From positions 1 through 10,137 of the forward strand of contig JAFQVU010000171.1 of assembly GCA_017407885.1 (NCBI GenBank): a stretch of DNA of 10,137 nucleotides. Direction: 5' to 3'. Each line of letters begins with the position of its first letter. Positions within the stretch are counted from its first letter, which is position 1. Origin of the DNA: Clostridia bacterium (GTDB lineage: Bacteria; Bacillota_A; Clostridia; Oscillospirales; CAG-272). Shown here piece by piece: positions 1 through 5,504 of this stretch. Under the pieces are notes generated by a model that saw only the letters and a program-made list of their open reading frames with translations, was not told the origin of the DNA and made no database searches. The position numbers were made by a program, and so were the translations under genes.

Positions 1-600
1 AACAATTACATATCCGATCTTATTCCCGGTGATATAATTCCAACGAAGATAACTCACCTCGAGAGCTTTGGCGCATTCGTTGATATCGGATGCGGTATTA
101 TCTCACTGTTGTCTATTGACTGTATGTCGGTATCGCGTATTGCACACCCTGCGGACAGATTGGCGGTCGGGGCACAGATAAGCGTAGTAGTACGCGCCGT
201 TGAAAAGAACGACGCAGGACTTCCGACAAGACTTTTTGTTACTCGCCGTGAGCTTCTTGGCACTTGGGAAGAAAATGCGTCGCTGTTTTCTGTGGGGCAG
301 ACGGTCACGGGAGTAGTGCGAAGTGTAGAGCCTTACGGTATTTTCGTTGAGTTAACACCGAATTTGGCTGGACTTGCCGAATATCGTGACGACGTGTGCG
401 TTGGGCAGACGGCGGCGGTGTACATAAAGAACATCATCCCAGAGCGGATGAAAGTGAAGCTCGTAATAATTGACGCACAGCGCGGACTTGCACCGCAGAA
501 TGGTAAGTGCGCGATCATACACAGCGATGAGCGACACATAGCACATTGGCGGTATTCGCCCGAGGAATGTGAGCGCGTGGTTGAGACGGTATTTGAATAA
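1..600 (+). CDS. S1 RNA-binding domain protein, C-terminal part (5' end outside window)
   Basis: The frame is open from the first base and ends at TAA 598-600, giving 199 visible residues; the start lies upstream of the window. Two S1-type OB-fold repeats can be seen. The first covers about residues 9-80 and contains the typical pattern of a Gly-Asp turn followed by SFGAFVDIG. The second covers about residues 98-157 and contains VGQTVTGVVRSVEPYGIFVEL. These features match proteins related to ribosomal protein S1, which bind single-stranded RNA, usually mRNA at the ribosome. The tail (HWRYSPEECERVVETVF) is not an S1 repeat and I do not assign it a role. Because few repeats are visible and no start is seen, I cannot say whether this is true RpsA or one of the shorter S1-domain paralogues common in Clostridia; the short variant seems likelier. 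The next gene begins 84 bp downstream behind its own promoter. Confidence 0.85.
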   Translation, partial: NNYISDLIPGDIIPTKITHLESFGAFVDIGCGIISLLSIDCMSVSRIAHPADRLAVGAQISVVVRAVEKNDAGLPTRLFVTRRELLGTWEENASLFSVGQTVTGVVRSVEPYGIFVELTPNLAGLAEYRDDVCVGQTAAVYIKNIIPERMKVKLVIIDAQRGLAPQNGKCAIIHSDERHIAHWRYSPEECERVVETVFE

Positions 601-625
601 ATTTTGAAAAAATAGCAAAAACCTC

Positions 626-654
626 TTGCAATTTGTTAGAAAATAGTGTATAAT
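626..654 (+). promoter_or_regulatory. Sigma-A-type promoter for the cytidylate kinase-like gene
   Basis: TTGCAA at 626-631 and a perfect TATAAT at 649-654 are separated by 17 bases. Transcription would start near 661, giving a leader of about 24 bases before the ATG at 685. The gene can therefore be expressed independently of the upstream S1 gene; no terminator hairpin is visible between the two, so read-through is also possible. Confidence 0.75.
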
Positions 655-684
655 AATACCAATAACAAATATAGGAGGATGAAT

Positions 685-1320
685 ATGAACTCTAACCTTA
701 TCATTACAATCGGAAGACAATACGGCAGTGCCGGAAGACATATTGGCGAAGAACTCGCCGAGAAGCTTGGAATCAAGTTTTATAATAACGATCTTATAAA
801 ACTTGCGGCAGAGAAGAGCGGTATGGCTCATCATGTTCTTGGTGAAGCCGATGAAAAGGCAACAAACAGTCTTTTGTATACGCTTGCAATGGGCAGTTCT
901 TTCTGGGGCGGAAACGCAGGTGTGGCATTTGACATGCCGATAAATGATAAACTGTTCATAACTCAGTCCGATATAATAAAGGAACTCGCAAATGAGGGGC
1001 CGGCGGTTTTCATCGGCAGATGTGCGGACTATGTACTTCGTGATTATCCGAATCTTATCAAGATATTTATTTATGCTCCGCTTGAATTCCGTGCGGAGCA
1101 TGTCGCAGAGCTTCACGACGTGAAGCCGGATAAGGCAAAGGATATAATTGTTAAAACCGACAAGCGACGCTCGAACTACTACAACTACTACACCGGACAG
1201 AAATGGGGCAAACTCGAAAACTTCGATCTTGCAATCGATTCATCAAGGCTTGGCATTGAAGCAACTGCCGATATGCTGTATCAGTATGTAGAGTTTTACA
1301 AGGCACATAAAATGAAATAA
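685..1320 (+). CDS. Cytidylate kinase-like family protein
   Basis: This 211-residue protein belongs to the P-loop nucleotide kinases of the cytidylate kinase-like family. The start ATG at 685 is preferred because AGGAGG at 673-678 is 6 bases upstream; ATG 679 directly abuts that site, and a start at 646 would fall inside the -10 region. Visible motifs are an N-terminal phosphate-binding loop, ITIGRQYGSAGRHIG (residues 7-21), a FYNNDLI segment at 32-38 as found in CMP kinases, VFIGRCADYVL (108-118), and an Arg/Tyr-rich lid-like region DKRRSNYYNYYTGQKWG (159-175). The expected reaction is transfer of phosphate from ATP to a nucleoside monophosphate, but this family is only distantly related to true Cmk and its substrate is not established by the sequence. 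It is followed by a terminator and is probably monocistronic. The S1-domain gene just upstream echoes the cmk/S1 association in E. coli (cmk-rpsA) and B. subtilis. Confidence 0.88.
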   Translation: MNSNLIITIGRQYGSAGRHIGEELAEKLGIKFYNNDLIKLAAEKSGMAHHVLGEADEKATNSLLYTLAMGSSFWGGNAGVAFDMPINDKLFITQSDIIKELANEGPAVFIGRCADYVLRDYPNLIKIFIYAPLEFRAEHVAELHDVKPDKAKDIIVKTDKRRSNYYNYYTGQKWGKLENFDLAIDSSRLGIEATADMLYQYVEFYKAHKMK

Positions 1321-1329
1321 TGAACCACC

Positions 1330-1365
1330 GCGCCCTTGCATAATATGTTAAGGGCGCAATTTTTA
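1330..1365 (+). terminator. Intrinsic terminator after the cytidylate kinase-like gene
   Basis: GCGCCCTT at 1330-1337 pairs perfectly with AAGGGCGC at 1350-1357 around a 12-base loop, and is followed by AATTTTTAATT. It starts 10 bases after the stop codon and separates this unit from the phosphofructokinase gene. Confidence 0.8.
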
Positions 1366-1379
1366 ATTGATATCTTCAC

Positions 1380-1408
1380 TTGACAAATATAATATTATAT
1401 GGTAAAAT
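1380..1408 (+). promoter_or_regulatory. Strong promoter for the phosphofructokinase gene
   Basis: A consensus -35 TTGACA (1380-1385) lies 17 bases before TAAAAT (1403-1408), and the -10 is preceded by TGG (1400-1402), an extended -10 element. Transcription would start near 1415 and give a leader of about 66 bases. A weak hairpin, GTGTG 1420-1424 with CACAC 1435-1439, lies at the start of the leader; I see no recognised riboswitch. Confidence 0.8.
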
Positions 1409-1480
1409 ATTTCTATACGGTGTGCAGATTTTTACACACAACATAAAATACTACCTAAATCAACAGGAGGAAAATGAAAA

Positions 1481-2716
1481 ATGTTACACGGAAATGCTAT
1501 AGTCGGTCAGTCGGGCGGACCTACCGCCGCAATTAATGCTACACTTGCGGGTGTTATCAAGGGCGCATTTGACTGCGAGGCTATTGATACCATATACGGC
1601 GCCTTCAACGGCGTTGAGGGGATGCTTGCAGGCACTATCTGCAATCTTAATGAGGTGTTTGCTAACCGTGATGATCTTCGCGTACTCTGCGCAACTCCCG
1701 CGGCGGCACTCGGCTCGTGCCGTAAAAAGCTTCCCAAGCTTGACGATGAAGCAGGCAAGGCAACATATGAGGCACTTGTAGAATTTTTTAAGGCTCACAA
1801 CATCCGTTATTTCTTCTATATCGGCGGAAATGACTCTATGGATACCGTTGCAAAACTGACTGCTTATCTTGCCGATAAGGACTGGGAAATGCGCGTGATG
1901 GGCGTGCCGAAGACTATTGATAATGACCTCGTCGGAACAGATCATACTCCCGGCTTCGGTTCCGCGGCAAAGTATATCGCCGCAACTATGCAGGAGATAA
2001 TCCGCGACACCGCAGTATATACCGTCAAGGCTGTTACAATCGTTGAAATAATGGGACGTGACGCAGGCTGGCTTACAGCATCGGCGGCGCTCCCGAAGCG
2101 TATCTGCGATGTAGCTCCCGACCTTATCTATCTCCCCGAGCGTACGTTCGACATGGATAAGTTTATTGCGGATGTGAACGCGGCATTTGAAAAGCATCCC
2201 AACGTAGTTGTTGCGGTTTCCGAGGGCGTGAGATTTGCTGACGGCAGATATGTCGGCGAGGGTACACAGAGCGGTGCTACGGATGCATTCGGTCACAAGT
2301 ATCTGTCGGGCACAGGTAAGGTGCTTGAGCAGGCAGTGCGTGACCGCATCGGATGCAAGGTACGCTCGATCGAGCTTAACCTGATGCAGAGATGTGCTTC
2401 GCACATTGCGTCGAAGGCTGACCTTGACGAGTCACAGTGCGTTGGTGCGGCGGCTGTAATGGCGGCGGCAAATGGCGAGTCCGGCAAGATGATGTGCTAT
2501 GTACGCGAGTCGGGCGATGCTTACCGAATTCACGTTGAAAGCGGCGATATTGCGCAGATCGCAAACAAGATCCGCGAGGTGCCGGACGAGTACATCAATG
2601 CCGAGGGCAACAACATCACCGAGGCAGGTATTGATTACATTCTCCCGCTCATTCAGGGCGAGGCGGAACAGTTCTACGATAATGGCTTGCCGAGACATTT
2701 TGTGATAAAGAGATAA
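1481..2716 (+). CDS. pfp: Pyrophosphate-dependent 6-phosphofructokinase (diphosphate-fructose-6-phosphate 1-phosphotransferase)
   Basis: This 411-residue cytosolic enzyme of the PfkA superfamily phosphorylates fructose 6-phosphate at C1 in glycolysis. Visible motifs are GQSGGPTAAINAT near the N-terminus (9-21), IGGNDSMDT (114-122), PKTIDNDL (143-150) and MGRDAGWLTA (191-200), with a sugar-phosphate site DLIYLPE at 214-220. Two positions separate pyrophosphate from ATP users in this family: the residue after GG-x is Asp (D118) rather than Gly, and the PxTIDND motif has Lys (K144) rather than Gly. Both point to pyrophosphate as phosphoryl donor, which would make the step reversible. N117 replaces the Asp usual in GGDDS/GGDGS; I recall GGNDS from related clostridial enzymes. 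AGGAGG at 1465-1470 lies 10 bases before the start, and an out-of-frame ATG at 1474 lies between them. The enzyme could use fructose 6-phosphate made by the convergent operon. Donor specificity is inferred from motifs only. Confidence 0.93.
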   Translation: MLHGNAIVGQSGGPTAAINATLAGVIKGAFDCEAIDTIYGAFNGVEGMLAGTICNLNEVFANRDDLRVLCATPAAALGSCRKKLPKLDDEAGKATYEALVEFFKAHNIRYFFYIGGNDSMDTVAKLTAYLADKDWEMRVMGVPKTIDNDLVGTDHTPGFGSAAKYIAATMQEIIRDTAVYTVKAVTIVEIMGRDAGWLTASAALPKRICDVAPDLIYLPERTFDMDKFIADVNAAFEKHPNVVVAVSEGVRFADGRYVGEGTQSGATDAFGHKYLSGTGKVLEQAVRDRIGCKVRSIELNLMQRCASHIASKADLDESQCVGAAAVMAAANGESGKMMCYVRESGDAYRIHVESGDIAQIANKIREVPDEYINAEGNNITEAGIDYILPLIQGEAEQFYDNGLPRHFVIKR

Positions 2717-2768
2717 GCATAGTATTGTTTTATGAATTGATGATGCAACCGGCAAAAGGAGTTGTCAG

Positions 2769-2972
2769 ATGAAAAAGCTTGTGTTTGGGTCTGCACTTAT
2801 GATATGCGGTATTATTGCCGGATGTACAGAATATTTGGCGCATCAAATCCTATTTGCGGCACCTGATATCGCTGCCATTGGAGAGAATTACCTGTTATAT
2901 TATGGTGGACGAATTGCATTTGCAGTTGGACTTGTTCTGTGCATCGTCAGCTTGCTTGATAAAAAAGGATAA
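2769..2972 (+). CDS. Small predicted membrane protein of unknown function
   Basis: A 67-residue ORF whose ATG has AAGGAG at 2756-2761, 7 bases upstream. It has two hydrophobic stretches, about residues 4-18 and 49-63, joined by a more polar middle, and ends in DKKG, so a two-pass membrane protein with a short charged tail is the simplest reading. Residues 16-19 are IAGC, which fits a lipobox, so a lipoprotein with Cys19 at its N-terminus is an alternative; the second hydrophobic segment makes this less clear. It begins 52 bases after the phosphofructokinase stop with no terminator between, and is followed directly by a strong hairpin, so it is probably the last gene of that transcript. I do not recognise the family and assign no function. 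The ribosome binding site, position and terminator support a real gene. Confidence 0.7.
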   Translation: MKKLVFGSALMICGIIAGCTEYLAHQILFAAPDIAAIGENYLLYYGGRIAFAVGLVLCIVSLLDKKG

Positions 2973-2979
2973 TATATTA

Positions 2980-3009
2980 AAACGGTCTGCATTAAAGTGC
3001 AGACCGTTT
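2980..3009 (+). terminator. Intrinsic terminator of the pfp/small-protein transcript
   Basis: A perfect 12-bp stem (2980-2991 with 2998-3009, core ACGGTCTGCA) encloses a 6-base loop and is followed by a moderately T-rich stretch, CGTTTGATTG. It begins 7 bases after the small ORF's stop codon. Confidence 0.8.
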
Positions 3010-3036
3010 CGTTTGATTGAAGTGTATTATGAAGTA

Positions 3037-3062
3037 AAAGCCTTCCCGGTTGGGAAGGCTTT
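3037..3062 (-). terminator. Terminator at the convergent junction, probably bidirectional
   Basis: An 11-bp perfect stem (3037-3047 with 3052-3062, core GCCTTCCC) has a 4-base loop. On the minus strand it follows the PHP gene stop by 13 bases and runs into TTTTACTTC. On the plus strand it runs into CTTTCGCTTTATTTTAC, so it can also back up the preceding plus-strand terminator. The arrangement would stop transcription from entering either convergent unit. Confidence 0.8.
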
Positions 3063-3075
3063 CGCTTTATTTTAC

Positions 3076-4296
3076 TTATTTACCCCAGAACATCGCCTTT
3101 GTGACATCCTTGCTTGCCGCTTCTTCGTGAGCGATAAGCGCATATGTCGCATTGGTGAGGTGAGCAAACATAGGATCTGCCATTGCCTTGCAAATGAACG
3201 ACTGACGGGGGGAGTTGATATCCTCGCCGCTTATCTGGAAGAAGCCGTTGTCATTGCAGAGCTTTATCATGCGCTCGAGCTGTTCGCGTGTGTTGCGCGA
3301 GGGCATGTAAGTGATTGCGTTGAAGCCGAGACGCTTCAGCTCGGAAATGAGCAGATCAAGGTAGTCGTCCTCGAACTTCTGTGCTTTCTTGTCTCCGGTT
3401 ACGGAGTCGCCGACATCGCCGAGATATGCGTATGCGCTGATTGCGCCGGTTTCACGGCAGAGCGCGATGTACTCGGTTACATCGGGACATTCGTCGGTTG
3501 CATCAATATAGAACTTCTCAACGAGATTGCTCTTGAGCGCACCAAGAATGTCGTATTCGTAGAACTGCGGTGTCTTGTCTCCGTCAGCGATCTGCGCACG
3601 CACCTTTGCCGAGAGAGCAAGCCCCATATCGTTTTCGAGGAATGCGAGCACTTCAGCCGGGGAGGGATAACGCGCAGTCAGTTTCTTTACGAGTGCAAAG
3701 AGCACGTGACGCTCGGTGACAGAACCGCCTTCCCATGAATTCGAGAGGGGAAGTACGTCCGCTTTGAAGTCTATAGCTACGCCATACGGTGCCATGATCT
3801 CATTGATTCTTCTGCACATTTTGAGGTTGCGCAGATTGCGGCGGCGGCGATAGGTCTCGAAAAATGTATCGAAGCGGTCGATCATCTGATGAGGAATACC
3901 GTGGATTGCCGCATAAGCGACCGATATCTGGTCGGGATTGTTGATACGCTTGCCATTAAGAGCAGTACCGCTCATGTCGATGCGGCATTCTGCACCGACG
4001 GTCACGGGCATGCCGATTATTTCGCCAGCTTCAATGAACTCCTTTGCGCCGGATACCGAATCGTGATCCATGATTCCGGCGGTGCCGAGCCCGTTTTGCC
4101 ATGCAAGGTAGAGTGCCTTGGTGGGGGAGTAGGGCGAAAATGAATATGTGGTGTGAATGTGATTATTTACAAACTCCGTCTTTTCCGGGGTATGAAGCTC
4201 GCCCTTATCGGTGAGCACCTTGATCTCGCGCAGTGCGGCAAGACGCTCCTCTTTAGTATCGGCGTTAAGACTGTCAATAAGCTTTTCGATAGACAT
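3076..4296 (-). CDS. PHP-domain metal-dependent hydrolase, third gene of the sorbose/sorbitol-phosphate-like operon
   Basis: This 406-residue protein has the N-terminal signatures of the PHP superfamily, whose members are mostly metal-dependent phosphoesterases: HIH at 46-48, MDHDS with D77-H78-D79, E103 in GAEC, and H132 in AIHG. About 45 residues, probably helical, precede the first motif. In the C-terminal half the His usual in the AHP motif seems replaced in SAYAYLGD (288-294), and the usual GSD-x-H is represented by SGEDIN (356-361), so part of the metal site differs from textbook PHP proteins. These alignments were made by eye. The start CAT at 4294-4296 has AAGGA 9 bases upstream on the minus strand. 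The gene begins 29 bases after the srlD-like gene ends, so it is almost certainly in the same operon. A role as a sugar-phosphate phosphatase or hydrolase in the pathway is plausible but unproven. Long plus-strand ORFs over this region are shadows. Confidence 0.85.
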   Translation of the reverse strand: MSIEKLIDSLNADTKEERLAALREIKVLTDKGELHTPEKTEFVNNHIHTTYSFSPYSPTKALYLAWQNGLGTAGIMDHDSVSGAKEFIEAGEIIGMPVTVGAECRIDMSGTALNGKRINNPDQISVAYAAIHGIPHQMIDRFDTFFETYRRRRNLRNLKMCRRINEIMAPYGVAIDFKADVLPLSNSWEGGSVTERHVLFALVKKLTARYPSPAEVLAFLENDMGLALSAKVRAQIADGDKTPQFYEYDILGALKSNLVEKFYIDATDECPDVTEYIALCRETGAISAYAYLGDVGDSVTGDKKAQKFEDDYLDLLISELKRLGFNAITYMPSRNTREQLERMIKLCNDNGFFQISGEDINSPRQSFICKAMADPMFAHLTNATYALIAHEEAASKDVTKAMFWGK

Positions 4297-4325
4297 TACT
4301 TTTTGTCCTTTCGTTTCGTGTGCAA

Positions 4326-5411
4326 TTACTTGAGCATTACCTGTCCGCCGGTTACGGGGATAGCCTGACCGGTTTCGTATTCCTGCTCGATTATGTAGAG
4401 AATAGCACGTGCGACGTCCTTAATCTCGCATCCGCGGTTAAGCGGAACCTTTGCCTCGTAGAAACGGCGTACATCGTCAACAGTCTTTGCACCGGGTACT
4501 TTACCTGCGTTGAGGTACTGTACAAAGAGTCCCTTTTCGGGATCGCTCCATAGCGGACCGTTAAGGAAGTTGCCGGGGCAGATTGCGTTTACTTTAATTC
4601 CATAAGGCGCAAGCTCGAGTGCGAAGGATTCGGTGAGACCGATACCGCCGAATTTACTTCCTGCGTATGCAAAGTTTTTGTTAGAGCCCTCAAGACCGGA
4701 TTTCGAGTTGATCTCAATAATATCAGCAAGGTAGTTGGGGCAGACCTTGCGCTGAGTTTTCATGACAGCAGAAGCATATTTCGCGCAGAGGAAGTATGCA
4801 GTGTAGTTTACAGCCGCAACAAGCTCGAAGTTAGCCTTTGTCATTTCCTCAAGGCTTCCTGCACGAACGATTCCGGCGTTGTTTACGAATACGTCAAGTC
4901 CGCCAAATTCAGCAACACATGCCGCAACCATTGCCTCGACGCTTGCTTCGTCGGATACGTTTGCGCCGACAGAAATTGCGGCATCAGCACCATAAGCCGC
5001 GCAGAGTTCATCAGCAGTCGCTTTTGCGCCGTCAGCGTTCATATCGGCAACAACAACGTGTGCGCCCTCGAGAGCCATATGCTCGGCGATACCTTTACCG
5101 AAGCCCTGTGCGCTTCCGGTAACGATTGCGATTTTGCCTTCGAGACGGCGCGGATTTGCGGTCTCCTTGGCGAGATTTACAGTGAATACGCCGAGTCCGT
5201 CAACAACTGCGGCTGCAGGCTTTGCGCCGTTCTTTGAGACATATGAATCATAGGCAGCTTTGATCCCATCAATGCTTTCGTCGGTAATTTCAAGAGCGTT
5301 CGCGGCAGATGCACCTTCTGTGAATTTTACAGTGCAGGGCTTGCCCTCGCCGCACAGCATACGAAGTACGGGGGCAATGGCTGTAATACGAGCGGAATTT
5401 TCGATTGACAT
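4326..5411 (-). CDS. Short-chain dehydrogenase resembling sorbitol-6-phosphate 2-dehydrogenase, with N-terminal extension
   Basis: A 361-residue protein whose region from about residue 90 is a classical short-chain dehydrogenase: cofactor loop TGSAQGFGKG (98-107), D123 after the second strand (suggesting NAD over NADP), NNAG (177-180), and a catalytic S236, Y249, K253 set. The stretch INSKSGLEGSNKNFAYAGSK, then FGGIGLT, then VPLNRGC and VTGGQVM near the C-terminus closely resemble SrlD/GutD as I recall it, which oxidises glucitol 6-phosphate to fructose 6-phosphate. The first 90 residues are extra compared with the roughly 260-residue SrlD; the part AAAVVDGLGVF resembles the linker between the class II aldolase and dehydrogenase domains of RhaD/YuxG-type bifunctional proteins, so it may be an aldolase remnant. 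AGGAG lies 7 bases before the start. It follows the sorE-like gene by 93 bases, a gap containing a strong hairpin. Close relatives act on other polyol phosphates, so substrate is inferred. Confidence 0.88.
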   Translation of the reverse strand: MSIENSARITAIAPVLRMLCGEGKPCTVKFTEGASAANALEITDESIDGIKAAYDSYVSKNGAKPAAAVVDGLGVFTVNLAKETANPRRLEGKIAIVTGSAQGFGKGIAEHMALEGAHVVVADMNADGAKATADELCAAYGADAAISVGANVSDEASVEAMVAACVAEFGGLDVFVNNAGIVRAGSLEEMTKANFELVAAVNYTAYFLCAKYASAVMKTQRKVCPNYLADIIEINSKSGLEGSNKNFAYAGSKFGGIGLTESFALELAPYGIKVNAICPGNFLNGPLWSDPEKGLFVQYLNAGKVPGAKTVDDVRRFYEAKVPLNRGCEIKDVARAILYIIEQEYETGQAIPVTGGQVMLK

Positions 5412-5442
5412 GGTAATTCTCCTTTGTATTTAATATTGGGGT

Positions 5443-5456
5443 TGCCGATGTCGGCA
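5443..5456. repeat. 14-bp inverted repeat in the leader of the srlD-like gene
   Basis: TGCCGA (5443-5448) and TCGGCA (5451-5456) are perfect inverted arms around TG. It lies 32 bases upstream of the dehydrogenase start, between the hairpin at 5469-5496 and the ribosome binding site. It could be a protein-binding site or a small RNA hairpin affecting translation or processing; its role is unknown. Confidence 0.45.
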
Positions 5457-5468
5457 GGTTAGATTAAA

Positions 5469-5496
5469 CAAAGCGGAACGTTAATGTTCCGCTTTG
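5469..5496 (-). terminator. Intra-operon hairpin between the sorE-like and srlD-like genes (partial terminator or processing site)
   Basis: An 11-bp perfect stem (5469-5479 with 5486-5496, core AAGCGGAAC) has a 6-base loop. On the minus strand it starts 8 bases after the sorE-like stop codon and runs into CGCTTTGTTTAATC, which resembles an inefficient intrinsic terminator. I see no convincing promoter between it and the next gene, so transcription must probably pass through. It could lower expression of the second and third genes or protect the 3' end of a processed first-gene mRNA. Confidence 0.6.
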
Positions 5497-5504
5497 ATAA
5501 AGGG

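Noticed and set aside
352..1116. 254-residue minus-strand open frame
   Set aside because: It lies antisense over the S1 and cytidylate kinase-like genes, crosses their promoter region, has no clear ribosome binding site and shows no recognisable domain.
1174..1191. Tandem 9-base repeat AACTACTAC within the cytidylate kinase-like gene
   Set aside because: It encodes NYYNYY, part of a Tyr-rich stretch that appears to be a family feature, so it needs no repeat-specific explanation.
1420..1439. Possible leader RNA element before pfp
   Set aside because: Only a 5-bp stem with a 10-base loop is seen; there is no room or structure for a known riboswitch in the 66-base leader.
1484..2404. 306-residue minus-strand open frame
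   Set aside because: It is antisense to a phosphofructokinase gene with all family motifs; the composition (Cys/His/Ile-rich) is typical of a shadow frame.
2815..3738. 307-residue plus-strand open frame
   Set aside because: It starts inside the small membrane protein gene, runs through both terminator hairpins, and is antisense to the PHP gene.
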